A stretch of DNA of 64,000 bases from Streptococcaceae bacterium AF54-32pH5A (lineage in GTDB: Bacteria; Bacillota; Bacilli; Lactobacillales; Streptococcaceae). Positions 45,026 to 54,581 of the stretch are shown here, one piece after another. The stretch's first letter is position 1, and the number at the start of each line of letters is the position of its first letter. The position numbers were made by a program, and so were the translations under genes. The notes under the pieces were generated by a model. The model saw only the letters and a list, made by a program, of their open reading frames with translations. It was not told the origin of the DNA and did not search any database. The DNA lies in contig JAQDAD010000003.1 of the NCBI GenBank assembly GCA_027682205.1, positions 56,547 through 120,546 of the forward strand. Reading direction: 5' to 3'.

Positions 45026-46333
45026 CTATTCGTTCTTATTTGGGGTAAAATGATCGTTCTCAATCAAGTGTAAAAATTGCTGGGTGATACTTGCGAATAT
45101 GCTATTTTGATCTAACATTTCTTTCGGGAAATAGAAACGATTGTCTCCGTGGCGGCTGCCAGCAAGGGATTGGACGATAGGAGACAGGCTAGAGAGTTCC
45201 GCCAGCTCCCCATTTTTTTGTAAAATTTCAATCTGAGTCCGTGGATTTTCAGATTCGGGACGATAGATATCATAAGGGAGGTCAAAGTTCTTATGAATAG
45301 CAGTGTAGTAGTCTGGATCAAAGCCGATGTCCTCAACCAATTTTCTCATGCTAACGAGTTGGTCTTGGTCTTCTTGTGAAAAGGTGATGGATTTAAAGAC
45401 TTTGCGGTTGACAAAGCGTTGCGCTAAGTCTGCGAGAATCTTGTCAGGACTGGTCATCCAGAGCTGGAAGTAGGTATTCATCACGCCATCATCAAGAGCC
45501 AGATAGTCAGACAAGGTCACATTTTTTTCAAAGAAAGGCAGGAGGTGTGGAGAAGTTCGTGCAAAGAAGTCCTTGTCCTCAGGGTAGAGTTCCTTGGCAC
45601 GTTTGAGGAGATTCTGCAGGAGAACTTCCATGGCGCGTGTTGCTGGGTGAAAATAAACCTGCATATACATCTGGTAGCGACTGAGAACATAGTCTTCGAT
45701 GGCATGCATGCCATTGCGCTGAAAGGCGATGCCATTTTCGACAGGACGAATGACTCGGAGGATACGAGTCAAGTCAAATTCCCCATAAGATGCTCCTGTA
45801 AAATAAGAGTCGCGCAAGAGATAGTCCATACGATCTGCATCAATCTGGCTAGAAATGAGCTGCACGACCTGCTTGTTAGGATAGGTGTGGTCTATGACAC
45901 TGGCCACCTTTTCTGGGAAATCTGGCGCTACTTGAAGCAGGACTCGGTGAATCTCTGTCTCAGGACTTTGGATGATTTCCTGAGTGATGGCCTCATGATC
46001 TGTATCAAAGAGATTTTCAAAAGTATGCGAGTAGGCACCATGCCCAAGGTCATGTAGGAGAGCAGCGGTCATGGTCAAGAGAGACTCAGCAGGATCCCAT
46101 TCTTCAGGATATTTTTCTTCAAAAATCTCCGTGATACGTCGTGCAATCTCATAGACCCCCAAACAGTGGGAGAAGCGACTGTGCTCCCCACCATGGAAGG
46201 TATAACTGGAAGTTCCTAGTTGCTTGATACGGCGTAGACGTTGAAATTCCTTTGTATTGATCAAGTCGTAGATGACCTGATTATTGACGTGGATATAGTT
46301 GTGAACTGGGTCACGGAATACTTTTTCGTTCAT
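45026..46333 (-). CDS. HD-domain phosphohydrolase (dGTPase-like, YwfO type)
   Basis: A 435-residue metal-dependent hydrolase of the HD superfamily. The opening RDPVHNYIHVNNQV, the metal ligands in EHSRFSHCLGVYEIARRI (His, about residues 51-68) and LLHDLGHGAYSHTFE (HD, about residue 112), and the late Asp in SQIDADRMDYLLRDS are visible. Similar proteins hydrolyse dNTPs or nucleotides. It is the first gene of the pair with the HAD hydrolase; both could act in nucleotide clean-up. It is divergent from the DUF1934 gene, with about 70 bp between. Confidence 0.9.
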   Translation of the reverse strand: MNEKVFRDPVHNYIHVNNQVIYDLINTKEFQRLRRIKQLGTSSYTFHGGEHSRFSHCLGVYEIARRITEIFEEKYPEEWDPAESLLTMTAALLHDLGHGAYSHTFENLFDTDHEAITQEIIQSPETEIHRVLLQVAPDFPEKVASVIDHTYPNKQVVQLISSQIDADRMDYLLRDSYFTGASYGEFDLTRILRVIRPVENGIAFQRNGMHAIEDYVLSRYQMYMQVYFHPATRAMEVLLQNLLKRAKELYPEDKDFFARTSPHLLPFFEKNVTLSDYLALDDGVMNTYFQLWMTSPDKILADLAQRFVNRKVFKSITFSQEDQDQLVSMRKLVEDIGFDPDYYTAIHKNFDLPYDIYRPESENPRTQIEILQKNGELAELSSLSPIVQSLAGSRHGDNRFYFPKEMLDQNSIFASITQQFLHLIENDHFTPNKNE

Positions 46334-46404
46334 ATGACCATTATAGCAAAATCCTGCTCTTTTTGGTAAAATAGTAGGACAAGAGACAAGAAAGAGGATT
46401 TGAT

Positions 46405-46782
46405 GTGAAGATTCGGATGCGAAATACGATTCAGTTTGATGAACAGTTGGAAGTCATTGACCAACTCTATGACGTGGAAGTGCGTGAAAAAGGAGATTAT
46501 ACTTACTTGCTTTTTTACAACGAGGAAAAGGAAAAAGTGGTTCTCAAGTTTCATGGTCAAGAACTGGTGATGACACGTTTCTCGAGTCCCAAGACCATCA
46601 TGCGCTTTCTAAAGGATAGTGATAGTTTGGCCTATATTCCTACTCCAATGGGGATGCAGGAGTTTATCATTCAAACCAGTCACTACAAACTGGATGGGCA
46701 AAAGATTGAGCTAGCCTATCAACTGCAAAACCAAGAAGGACATCCCTTTGCCAGCTATCAATTAGAAATTACTTGGGGATAA
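46405..46782 (+). CDS. DUF1934 (YwiB-like) protein
   Basis: A 125-residue small beta-barrel protein of the DUF1934 family, calycin-like in other bacteria. The family pattern is MRNTIQFDEQLEVIDQLYDVEVREKG-type N terminus and HYKLDGQKIELAYQLQNQ near the end. No enzyme motif is known. GTG at 46405 is the start, with AAAGAGGA upstream; the next Met is 12 bases in. In many Firmicutes it is encoded near rpoE or argS; here it stands between the HD hydrolase and the helicase. Confidence 0.85.
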   Translation: MKIRMRNTIQFDEQLEVIDQLYDVEVREKGDYTYLLFYNEEKEKVVLKFHGQELVMTRFSSPKTIMRFLKDSDSLAYIPTPMGMQEFIIQTSHYKLDGQKIELAYQLQNQEGHPFASYQLEITWG

Positions 46783-46786
46783 GAAA

Positions 46787-46812
46787 AAGGTTGGCCAATG
46801 CCAACCTTATTT
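46787..46812. terminator. Terminator between DUF1934 and the convergent helicase
   Basis: AAGGTTGGC (46787-46795) pairs with GCCAACCTT (46800-46808) around CAAT. It overlaps the last codon of the minus-strand helicase gene. Confidence 0.8.
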
Positions 46813-47889
46813 GATATAGAGTTCTTGGTTTTTTAGGACAATTTCACGAACACTTGCGAACTTCTTGAGTTTTTTAAGTTCTTCAGGATGGGTTACGAGA
46901 GTAATAACATAGCCCTCTTTGCCCATGCGACCTGTACGGCCAGCACGGTGAGTGTAAGTTTCGATATCTCTAGGGACATCAAAGTTTACGACACATTCTA
47001 GGCTATCGATATCAATTCCACGTGCCAGAAGGTCTGTTGCAAGGAGAAGAGTTAGTTGTTTGTCCTTAAACTTTTCCAAGATAACTTTTCGAAATTTAAC
47101 ATTGACATCACTAGCAAGGGAAACAGCCAAGATATCCCGATACTGTAGTTTTTCCTCTGCGCTTCCAAGGTCTGATAGGCTGTTAAAGAATACCAGACTA
47201 CGAAAATCCTCTACATGAGCCAGTTTTCGTAGCATATCCACTCGGTGACGTTGGTCTACCTGCATGTAGAAATGCTGAATGTTGTCCAGTTTTTGATCAG
47301 AGAGATCAATGGTGCGCGTGTTTGGAGCAATCTTTTCTTGGTCAAACTTGGTCGTCGCACTCATGTAGATGAGTTGGTGGTCACGAGGTGCATAGTGAGT
47401 GATTTTCTCGACAAAGTGAATCTGAGAATCATCAAGCAATTGGTCAAATTCATCTAGAATGATGGTTTCCACATTCATCATCTTGATTTTTTTTAATTTG
47501 ATGAGTTCAAAGATACGACCAGGAGTACCAATAAGAATTTCTGGCCCCTTTTTAAGGCGTTCAATCTGACGTTTCTGACTCGAACCTGATAAGAAGAGCT
47601 GAGCAGTCAAGCCGATAGCTTCTGCCCACGTTTTACATACATCAAAAATCTGTCCAGCAAGTTCGGTATTTGGTGCCAGAATCAAGAGTTGCTGAGCTTT
47701 TTTCTTTTGTAGTCTGAGAAGACTTGGTAGGAGGTAAGCTAGGGTCTTACCAGTTCCTGTTGGGCTCACTCCTAGTAGGTTTCCTCCAGCAAGAATGGGC
47801 TCAAATAGTTGAGTTTGAATGGCGGTGAATTCTTGGAAACCGAGTTGGTCACTTAGTTCTTGCCATTCAGTAGGTAGTTTGGTTTTCAT
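46807..47889 (-). CDS. DEAD-box RNA helicase (CshB-like, short)
   Basis: A 360-residue ATP-dependent RNA helicase. Visible motifs: Q motif FTAIQTQLFEPIL, motif I SPTGTGKTLAYLLP (about residues 40-53), Ia APNTELAGQI, Ib GTPGRIFEL, II written DEFD rather than DEAD (ILDEFDQLLDD), III MSATT, V LLATDLLARGIDID, VI YTHRAGRTGRMG. No C-terminal RNA-binding tail follows motif VI, so it is a minimal helicase. It probably helps ribosome assembly or mRNA turnover. The stop of the upstream oxidoreductase? No: the helicase start overlaps the oxidoreductase end by four bases, so the two are coupled. Confidence 0.9.
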   Translation of the reverse strand: MKTKLPTEWQELSDQLGFQEFTAIQTQLFEPILAGGNLLGVSPTGTGKTLAYLLPSLLRLQKKKAQQLLILAPNTELAGQIFDVCKTWAEAIGLTAQLFLSGSSQKRQIERLKKGPEILIGTPGRIFELIKLKKIKMMNVETIILDEFDQLLDDSQIHFVEKITHYAPRDHQLIYMSATTKFDQEKIAPNTRTIDLSDQKLDNIQHFYMQVDQRHRVDMLRKLAHVEDFRSLVFFNSLSDLGSAEEKLQYRDILAVSLASDVNVKFRKVILEKFKDKQLTLLLATDLLARGIDIDSLECVVNFDVPRDIETYTHRAGRTGRMGKEGYVITLVTHPEELKKLKKFASVREIVLKNQELYIK

Positions 47890-48863
47890 TTTTCTGCCTC
47901 AAATCTAATGCCAGTAGTCTGGCGCATGGTATATAATAGGTCATGAACAGAACCTGCATCATCCAGCCAGATCTGGTAAAGTGTCTGGTCTGGTTGCTGG
48001 ATCATGTGTGCAAATGCAGCGGCTTCCTCAGTCATCGTATGAGGAGCTTGTTGGATAGGGAGCTGGACTTGATTTCCTTGGTGGTCGGTAAAAATAGCTG
48101 AGCTGACATGTTCAATCGTGTTGAGTGTCAAGGTTCCATCTGCTGTATAAATCTCGCAAGGAAGATTGGAAGTGATGTTTTTCCCAGCCTTGATATGAAC
48201 TTGAAAGTCTGGGTAGAAGAGGATGCCATCTCCATTTAGGTCAATGCTATTGTCAAGCTGTTGCCCCTGATAGGTTGCATCCTGAGCCTTCCCAAAGAGG
48301 CGAACGGCAGCATAGAGAGGATAAATCCCCAAGTCCATAAGAGCTCCACCAGCAAAACGGTCTGAAAAGACATTTGGCGTATGCCCAGCCAACAAGTCAG
48401 GCATCTTGGAAGAATACTTGGCATAGTTGAAATCTGCTCCCAACACTTGCTTGTTTGTTAAAAAGTTTTTGATAGTAGTAAAAGCTTTCTCGTGGTAATT
48501 ACGAGCTGCTTCAAAGATAAAACAGTGATTTTTCTCGGCTGTTTGAGCCAAATCCAGCCATTCTTGTGGCTGAGTGACAGCTGGCTTTTCAAGAATGACG
48601 TGTTTACCTGCAGACAAGGCAGCCTTGGCTTGCACAAAATGCAAGGAGTTTGGACTGGCAATATAAACTACATCAAAGGAGCTCTTGAAGAAGTCTTCTA
48701 ATTGATCAAAGAGTTGGATATCTTGATAGCGAGAAGCAAAGGTTGCTGCTGTTTCTATCTTTCTAGAGTAGACAGCGACCAGTTGGTATTCACCACTGGC
48801 ATGGGCTGCCTCTATGAAGTGATGACTGATAGCACTAGTTCCGATGACACCTAGTTTAAGCAT
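47886..48863 (-). CDS. Gfo/Idh/MocA-family oxidoreductase
   Basis: A 325-residue NAD(P)-dependent dehydrogenase. The Rossmann nucleotide loop is KLGVIGTSAISHHFIEAA (residues about 3-20), with the EKPAVT motif (about residue 94) typical of the family, and a C-terminal alpha/beta domain containing GGALMDLGIYPLYAA. The substrate is a sugar or inositol-like polyol and is not readable. ATG at 48863 with AAAGGAG upstream was chosen; the frame stays open 186 bases further but encodes an unrelated hydrophobic run. The end overlaps the helicase start. Confidence 0.9.
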   Translation of the reverse strand: MLKLGVIGTSAISHHFIEAAHASGEYQLVAVYSRKIETAATFASRYQDIQLFDQLEDFFKSSFDVVYIASPNSLHFVQAKAALSAGKHVILEKPAVTQPQEWLDLAQTAEKNHCFIFEAARNYHEKAFTTIKNFLTNKQVLGADFNYAKYSSKMPDLLAGHTPNVFSDRFAGGALMDLGIYPLYAAVRLFGKAQDATYQGQQLDNSIDLNGDGILFYPDFQVHIKAGKNITSNLPCEIYTADGTLTLNTIEHVSSAIFTDHQGNQVQLPIQQAPHTMTEEAAAFAHMIQQPDQTLYQIWLDDAGSVHDLLYTMRQTTGIRFEAEK

Positions 48864-49018
48864 AGATACTCCTTTTACGACTTTAAATCTTTCCTTCATT
48901 ATAACATAGAAAAGAAGGACTATCCAACAGATGGTAAAAATTTTCAAATGAACTACGCTTTTCTCAAAGAAAGTGGTACAATATTTAGATAAGTAGATGA
49001 AATGAGAAGGGGGAGAAA

Positions 49019-49705
49019 ATGAGATTATTACCAATAAGAAAAATATCACGTCAGTCTAAGAGGCTAGCGCTTTTTTTGACTTTTTGTGCAGGCTATGTAG
49101 ATGCCTATACCTTTATCGTGCGAGGAAATACCCTTGTGGCAGGACAGACTGGGAATGTGGTTTTTCTATCAGTAGGACTCATTCAACACAATGTGTCAGA
49201 TGCCAGTGCCAAAGCAATGACCTTGCTTTCCTTTATGCTGGGGGTCTTTTTACTGACATTGTATAAGGAAAAACTACGAATTGTTAAAAAGCCGATTTTG
49301 TCCTTGATACCACTCGCAGTTCTGTCCCTAATTATTGGCTTTGTGCCGCAAACGGTTGATAATATCTATCTAGTCCCACCTTTGGCCTTCTGTATGGGGC
49401 TGGTAACAACTGCTTTTGGAGAAGTTTCGGGTATTGCCTATAATAATGCTTTTATGACAGGGAATATCAAACGAACTATGTTGGCTTTTGGAGATTATTT
49501 TCGGACTAAACATACGCCCTTCCTGCGTGAAGCCTTGATTTTTGTTAGCTTGCTTAGCAGTTTTGTCTTTGGAGTTGTTTTTTCAGCTTATCTGACGATT
49601 TACTATCAGGAGAAGACCATTTTAGGTATTCCTCTTATGATGAGCATCTTTTACTTCAGTATGCTTTTTGCTTCTTGGAGGAAAAAAGGGAAAGAAAAAG
49701 TTTAA
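49019..49705 (+). CDS. YoaK/DUF1275 membrane protein
   Basis: A 228-residue membrane protein with six hydrophobic segments, of the DUF1275 family. Family marks are CAGYVDAYTFIVRGNTLVAGQTGNVVF (residues about 26-52) and IAYNNAFMTGNIKRTM (about residue 143), two related halves. Its function is unknown; membership suggests small-molecule transport. GAAGGGGGAG precedes the ATG. It is divergent from the oxidoreductase, and the L21 promoter begins just after its stop. Confidence 0.88.
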   Translation: MRLLPIRKISRQSKRLALFLTFCAGYVDAYTFIVRGNTLVAGQTGNVVFLSVGLIQHNVSDASAKAMTLLSFMLGVFLLTLYKEKLRIVKKPILSLIPLAVLSLIIGFVPQTVDNIYLVPPLAFCMGLVTTAFGEVSGIAYNNAFMTGNIKRTMLAFGDYFRTKHTPFLREALIFVSLLSSFVFGVVFSAYLTIYYQEKTILGIPLMMSIFYFSMLFASWRKKGKEKV

Positions 49706-49721
49706 ATTTGATTGATTTCGC

Positions 49722-49883
49722 TTGTAAGAAAAAAGAAGATATGCTATACTTGAAGAGTTGACTATGCACAGTCCTGTGCAACCGCACGAACATCGTTGCT
49801 TGGTTATCCAAGTTTAAGTGGTTCGTCCCACGATGCTAGGCGAGTCTTCACAAAATACGGGGAAACCCAAAAAATCATAGGAG
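49722..49883 (+). promoter_or_regulatory. Promoter and L21 leader of rplU-prp-rpmA
   Basis: TTGTAA (49722-49727) and TATACT (49745-49750) with a 17-bp spacer start a ~130-nt leader. It contains the pairs GCACAG/CTGTGC and several short stems around TCGTTGCTTGG, ending at AGGAGG. It fits the Firmicute L21 autoregulatory leader in place and size; no covariance test was possible. Confidence 0.6.
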
Positions 49884-49890
49884 GTGCATA

Positions 49891-50205
49891 ATGAGCACAT
49901 ACGCAATTATCAAAACTGGCGGAAAACAAGTTAAAGTCGAAGTTGGTCAAGCAGTTTACGTTGAAAAATTGAACGTTGAAGCTGGTCAAGAAGTTACTTT
50001 TAACGAAGTTGTTCTTGTTGGTGGTGAAAACACTGTTGTCGGAACTCCACTTGTTGCTGGAGCTACTGTAGTTGGAACTGTTGAAAAACAAGGAAAACAA
50101 AAGAAAGTTGTTACTTACAAGTACAAACCTAAAAAAGGTAGCCACCGTAAACAAGGTCACCGTCAACCATATACAAAAGTTGTCATCAACGCGATCAACG
50201 CTTAA
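49891..50205 (+). CDS. rplU: Ribosomal protein L21
   Basis: A 104-residue 50S protein. The start [19 protein letters not shown] and the end [19 protein letters not shown] are diagnostic. AGGAGG precedes the ATG. It heads the three-gene unit rplU-prp-rpmA with short gaps of 15 and 16 bases, the conserved Firmicute order. Codon use is highly biased. The structured leader at 49751-49883 probably senses L21. Confidence 0.98.
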
Positions 50206-50211
50206 TTTTAA

Positions 50212-50565
<354 letters not shown>

Positions 50566-50581
50566 CACGGAGGAAAACATT

Positions 50582-50875
50582 ATGTTAAAAATGACTCTTA
50601 ACAACTTGCAACTTTTCGCCCACAAAAAAGGTGGAGGTTCTACATCAAACGGACGTGATTCACAAGCGAAACGTCTTGGAGCTAAAGCAGCTGACGGACA
50701 AACTGTAACAGGTGGATCAATCCTTTACCGTCAACGTGGTACACACATCTATCCAGGTGTAAACGTTGGACGTGGTGGAGACGATACTTTGTTCGCTAAA
50801 GTTGAAGGCGTAGTACGCTTTGAACGTAAAGGACGCGATAAGAAACAAGTTTCTGTTTACCCAATCGCAAAATAA
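50582..50875 (+). CDS. rpmA: Ribosomal protein L27 with Prp-cleaved N terminus
   Basis: A 97-residue precursor. The first 12 residues ([12 protein letters not shown]) are the extension; Prp should cut after Phe 12 to leave [14 protein letters not shown], whose free N terminus reaches the peptidyl-transferase centre. The remaining body ([28 protein letters not shown]) is standard. CGGAGG precedes the ATG. Two hairpins follow the stop: one overlapping it and a stronger one at 50948-50980. Confidence 0.97.
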   Translation: MLKMTLNNLQLFAHKKGGGSTSNGRDSQAKRLGAKAADGQTVTGGSILYRQRGTHIYPGVNVGRGGDDTLFAKVEGVVRFERKGRDKKQVSVYPIAK

Positions 50876-50899
50876 AAAGGTCCAGTGAACCTTTTTATT
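50871..50899 (+). terminator. First hairpin after rpmA
   Basis: AATAAAAAGGT (50871-50881) pairs with ACCTTTTTATT (50889-50899) around CCAGTGA. It overlaps the rpmA stop codon. Confidence 0.7.
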
Positions 50900-50924
50900 C
50901 CGAGCCTTGAAATGTAAAGGCGAG
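50899..50924. repeat. Dispersed copy of the pyrP-upstream repeat core
   Basis: CCGAGCCTTGAAATGTAAAG followed by GCGAGG matches the CCGAGCCTAGAAATGTAAGA...GCGAGG core at 26276-26301 with few changes. It lies between the two rpmA hairpins. Confidence 0.65.
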
Positions 50925-50947
50925 GAAGCTAGAAGTAGCATTAAATA

Positions 50948-50981
50948 AGGCTTTCCGATTTTTCGGAGAGCCTGTTTTTTT
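50948..50981 (+). terminator. Second terminator after rpmA
   Basis: AGGCTTTCCGA (50948-50958) pairs with TCGGAGAGCCT (50963-50973, one mismatch) and a long T run follows. Confidence 0.85.
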
Positions 50982-51105
50982 GTTTTGGTACCCATCATTT
51001 TATTAAGTCTAGTATAGTTAGATTCTATGATGGATATTCTTTTTCCTTTGTGGAAAACTTCTGAAATATGGTATAATGAACAGATAGAGAAGTTGGGGGT
51101 AAAAG

Positions 51106-52014
51106 ATGAACATTCAACAATTACGCTATGTTGTGGCTATTGCGAATAGTGGTACTTTCCGTGAAGCTGCTGAAAAGATGTATGTTAGTCAACCAAGTCT
51201 GTCTATTTCTGTGCGCGATTTGGAAAAAGAGCTAGGTTTTAAGATTTTCCGTCGGACGAGTTCAGGGACTTTCTTGACCCGTCGTGGTATGGAATTTTAC
51301 GAAAAAGCGCAGGAATTGGTCAAAGGATTTGATGTTTTTCAAAATCAATATGCCAATCCTGAGGAAGAAAAAGATGAATTCTCTATTGCTAGCCAGCACT
51401 ATGACTTTTTGCCACCAACGATTACGGCTTTTTCAGAGCGCTATCCTGACTACAAAAACTTCCGTATTTTTGAGTCTACAACAGTTCAAATCCTAGACGA
51501 AGTAGCTCAGGGTCACAGTGAGATTGGGATTATCTACCTCAACAATCAAAATCAAAAGGGCATTATGCAACGGGTTGAGAAGTTGGGCTTGGAAGTTATT
51601 GAACTAATTCCTTTCCAGACTCACATCTATCTACGTGAAGGACATCCTTTAGCAAAGAAAGAGGAACTGGTCATGGTGGATTTAGCGGATTTGCCAACAG
51701 TTCGCTTTACTCAGGAAAAGGACGAGTACCTTTACTATTCAGAGAACTTTGTCGATACCAGTGCTAGCTCCCAGATGTTTAATGTGACAGACCGTGCCAC
51801 CTTAAACGGTATTTTAGAGCGAACAGATGCCTATGCGACTGGGTCTGGATTTTTAGATAGTGACAGTGTCAATGGCATTACAGTTATTCGTCTCAAGGAT
51901 AATTTAGATAACCGCATGGTTTATGTCAAACGTGAAGAAGTGGAGCTTAGTCAAGCTGGGACTCTCTTCGTTGAGATTATGCAAGAATATTTTGATCAGA
52001 AGAGGAAATCATGA
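51106..52014 (+). CDS. LysR-family transcriptional regulator
   Basis: A 302-residue LysR regulator. The N-terminal helix-turn-helix is [20 protein letters not shown] then [17 protein letters not shown] (residues about 7-45). The effector domain follows from about residue 90. It resembles the streptococcal CpsY/MtaR regulators linked to methionine uptake and cell-wall control, which are encoded beside lspA; I keep the symbol open. TATAAT at 51072-51077 is a clear -10, with GTTGGGGGT as ribosome site. The stop overlaps lspA in ATGA. Confidence 0.9.
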   Translation: MNIQQLRYVVAIANSGTFREAAEKMYVSQPSLSISVRDLEKELGFKIFRRTSSGTFLTRRGMEFYEKAQELVKGFDVFQNQYANPEEEKDEFSIASQHYDFLPPTITAFSERYPDYKNFRIFESTTVQILDEVAQGHSEIGIIYLNNQNQKGIMQRVEKLGLEVIELIPFQTHIYLREGHPLAKKEELVMVDLADLPTVRFTQEKDEYLYYSENFVDTSASSQMFNVTDRATLNGILERTDAYATGSGFLDSDSVNGITVIRLKDNLDNRMVYVKREEVELSQAGTLFVEIMQEYFDQKRKS

Positions 52015-52472
52015 AAAAAAGAGGAATAGTAGCAGTCATTGTACTGCTTTTGATTGGGCTGGATCAGTTGGTCAAAAATTATGTTGTCCAGCAGATTCCA
52101 CTAGGTGAAGTTCGTTCGTGGATCCCCAATCTCGTTAGCTTGACCTATCTGCAAAATAGAGGAGCAGCATTCTCTATGTTACAAGACCAGCAGTGGTTAT
52201 TTGCTGTCATTACCTTGGTTGTCATGGCAGGTGCCATATGGTATCTACATAAGCACATGGAGGACTCTCTCTGGCAGGTCTTTGGACTGACTTTGATAAT
52301 CGCGGGAGGTCTGGGCAACTTTATCGACAGAATGAGTCAAGGTTTTGTGGTGGATATGTTTCACCTAGACTTTATCAACTTTGCGATTTTCAATGTGGCT
52401 GATAGCTATTTGACGGTTGGTGTGATCGTTTTATTGATTGCAATGCTTAAAGAGGAAGTAAATGGAAATTAA
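52011..52472 (+). CDS. lspA: Lipoprotein signal peptidase (signal peptidase II)
   Basis: A 153-residue aspartic membrane protease that cuts lipoprotein signals before the lipid-modified cysteine. Four membrane helices are visible. The conserved parts are [34 protein letters not shown] (first catalytic Asp, about residue 118) and [11 protein letters not shown] (second Asp, about residue 136). Lengths and motifs are standard. It is coupled to the LysR gene upstream by overlap and to rluD downstream by an 11-base overlap, so the three form an operon. Confidence 0.97.
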   Translation: MKKRGIVAVIVLLLIGLDQLVKNYVVQQIPLGEVRSWIPNLVSLTYLQNRGAAFSMLQDQQWLFAVITLVVMAGAIWYLHKHMEDSLWQVFGLTLIIAGGLGNFIDRMSQGFVVDMFHLDFINFAIFNVADSYLTVGVIVLLIAMLKEEVNGN

Positions 52473-53361
52473 AATTGAAACGGGTGGGGTGCGCTTAGAC
52501 AAGGCTTTGTCAGATTTGACAGAATTGTCACGCAGTCTCGCTAATGAACAAATCAAAGCAGGACAAGTTTTGGTCAATGGCCAAGCCAAGAAAGCAAAAT
52601 ACACTGTCCAAGAGGGGGATATCGTCACCTACCATGTGCCAGAACCAGAGGTTTTAGAGTATGTGGCTGAGGATATTCCGCTCGAAATTATCTACCAAGA
52701 TGAGGATGTAGCCGTCGTTAACAAGCCTCAAGGGATGGTGGTTCATCCCAGCGCAGGTCATACCAGTGGAACTTTGGTCAATGCCCTCATGTACCATATC
52801 AAGGACCTATCAGGTATCAATGGGGTTCTCCGACCGGGAATTGTTCACCGTATTGACAAGGACACGTCTGGTCTCCTCATGATTGCTAAAAATGATGAGG
52901 CCCACTTAGCACTTGCCCAAGAACTCAAGGATAAGAAGTCTCTACGTAAATACTGGGCGATTGTTCATGGCAATCTTCCCAATGATCGTGGTGTCATTGA
53001 AGCACCGATTGGTCGGAGCGAAAAAGACCGTAAGAAACAGGCTGTGACTGCTAAAGGGAAGCCGGCAGTGACGCGTTTTCATGTCTTGGAACGTTTTGGT
53101 GATTATACCTTAGTGGAGTTGCAACTAGAGACAGGACGTACCCACCAAATTCGTGTTCACATGGCTTATATTGGCCACCCAGTCGCTGGGGATGAGGTCT
53201 ATGGTCCTCGCAAGACCTTGAAAGGATATGGACAATTTCTCCATGCCAAGACTCTAGGTTTTACCCATCCGAGAACAGGTGAAACCTTGGAATTTACAGC
53301 AGATATTCCAGAAATTTTTAAAGAAACGCTGGAAAGATTGCGGAAAAATGAGAATAGATAA
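52462..53361 (+). CDS. rluD: 23S rRNA pseudouridine synthase RluD family
   Basis: A 299-residue RluA/RluD-type enzyme. An S4 domain occupies about residues 12-70 ([25 protein letters not shown]). The catalytic Asp is in [15 protein letters not shown] (about residue 136), followed by the family block [24 protein letters not shown]. It isomerises uridines in helix 69 or related sites; the exact target among RluD paralogs is not readable. GAGGAAG within the lspA end is the ribosome site. A strong terminator follows. Confidence 0.93.
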   Translation: MEIKIETGGVRLDKALSDLTELSRSLANEQIKAGQVLVNGQAKKAKYTVQEGDIVTYHVPEPEVLEYVAEDIPLEIIYQDEDVAVVNKPQGMVVHPSAGHTSGTLVNALMYHIKDLSGINGVLRPGIVHRIDKDTSGLLMIAKNDEAHLALAQELKDKKSLRKYWAIVHGNLPNDRGVIEAPIGRSEKDRKKQAVTAKGKPAVTRFHVLERFGDYTLVELQLETGRTHQIRVHMAYIGHPVAGDEVYGPRKTLKGYGQFLHAKTLGFTHPRTGETLEFTADIPEIFKETLERLRKNENR

Positions 53362-53365
53362 AAGA

Positions 53366-53392
53366 GTTGAGATGCCTTGTCTCAACCTTTTT
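53366..53392 (+). terminator. Terminator after rluD
   Basis: GTTGAGA (53366-53372) pairs with TCTCAAC (53380-53386), followed by CTTTTT. Confidence 0.85.
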
Positions 53393-53462
53393 CATTTCAA
53401 GTCTTTTCTATTTTAAAGTATTCATGTTATAATGGATAAATATGAAGAATCGGAGTGAGAAT

Positions 53463-54572
53463 ATGAAGTACAAACGAATCGTCTTTAAGGTAGGGACCTC
53501 CTCCTTGACAAATGAAGACGGGAGTTTATCAAGAAGTAAAGTAAAGGCAATTACCCAACAATTAGCTATGCTGCATGAAACTGGACATGAGTTGATTTTG
53601 GTGTCATCTGGTGCAGTTGCCGCTGGATTTGGAGCTTTGGGTTTTAAAAAGCGTCCGACCAAGATTGCAGATAAACAAGCTTCGGCTGCAGTTGGTCAGG
53701 GACTTTTGTTGGAGGAATACACAACCAATCTCCTCATGCGCCAGATTGTTTCTGCGCAAATTTTGCTGACACAGGATGATTTTGTAGATAAACGTCGCTA
53801 TAAGAATGCCCATCAGGCCTTGTCTGTATTGCTTCATCGTGGTGCCATTCCCATCATCAATGAAAATGACAGTGTCGTCATTGACGAACTCAAGGTTGGT
53901 GATAATGACACTCTGAGTGCTCAGGTAGCGGCTATGGTGCAGGCAGATCTCTTGGTTCTCTTGACGGATGTAGACGGTCTCTATACTGGAAATCCCAACT
54001 CAGATCCAAGAGCCAAACGTCTTGAGAAAATTGAGACCATCAATCGTGAGATTATTGATATGGCTGGTGGAGCAGGTTCGTCTAATGGTACAGGTGGGAT
54101 GTTGACTAAGATCAAGGCGGCTACGATCGCGACGGAGTCGGGTGTGCCAGTCTATATCTGCTCTTCCATGAAATCAGATGCCTTGATTGAAGCAGCAGAC
54201 GAGACCAAGGATGGTTCCTTCTTTGTTGCGCAAGAGAAGGGTCTTCGTACTCAGAAACAATGGCTAGCCTTCTATGCTCAAAGTCAAGGAACGATTTGGG
54301 TAGATGGTGGAGCTGCAGAAGCACTTTCAAAAAACGGAAAAAGTCTCCTTTTATCAGGTGTGGTAGAAGTGGAAGGGAATTTCTCTTACCATGATATTGT
54401 CACAGTAGCAGATAAAGAAACAGGTCAATCTCTTGGAAAGGGACGTGTCCAATTTGGTATCTCAGCCCTAGAAGATATGCTCCGTTCTCAAAAAGCTAAG
54501 GGAGTCTTGATTCACCGTGATGACTGGATTTCCATCACTCCTGAAATCCAGCTGCTCTTTACAGAATTTTAG
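53463..54572 (+). CDS. proB: Glutamate 5-kinase
   Basis: A 369-residue enzyme for the first step of proline synthesis. The amino-acid-kinase domain (about residues 1-260) shows [35 protein letters not shown] and [12 protein letters not shown]; a C-terminal PUA domain (about 280-360) follows. The ATG at 53463 is used because GGAGTGA (53452-53458) is spaced right; the ATG at 53442 is so close to TATAAT (53428-53433) that it would lie at the transcript start. proA and proC follow on the same transcript, giving the complete glutamate-to-proline route. Confidence 0.95.
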   Translation: MKYKRIVFKVGTSSLTNEDGSLSRSKVKAITQQLAMLHETGHELILVSSGAVAAGFGALGFKKRPTKIADKQASAAVGQGLLLEEYTTNLLMRQIVSAQILLTQDDFVDKRRYKNAHQALSVLLHRGAIPIINENDSVVIDELKVGDNDTLSAQVAAMVQADLLVLLTDVDGLYTGNPNSDPRAKRLEKIETINREIIDMAGGAGSSNGTGGMLTKIKAATIATESGVPVYICSSMKSDALIEAADETKDGSFFVAQEKGLRTQKQWLAFYAQSQGTIWVDGGAAEALSKNGKSLLLSGVVEVEGNFSYHDIVTVADKETGQSLGKGRVQFGISALEDMLRSQKAKGVLIHRDDWISITPEIQLLFTEF

Positions 54573-54581
54573 AGGTGAAAA

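Noticed and set aside
48864..49049. N-terminal extension of the oxidoreductase with a hydrophobic run
   Set aside because: The extension lies upstream of a perfect ribosome site and of the canonical Rossmann start, and overlaps the divergent YoaK-like gene; it is untranslated leader.
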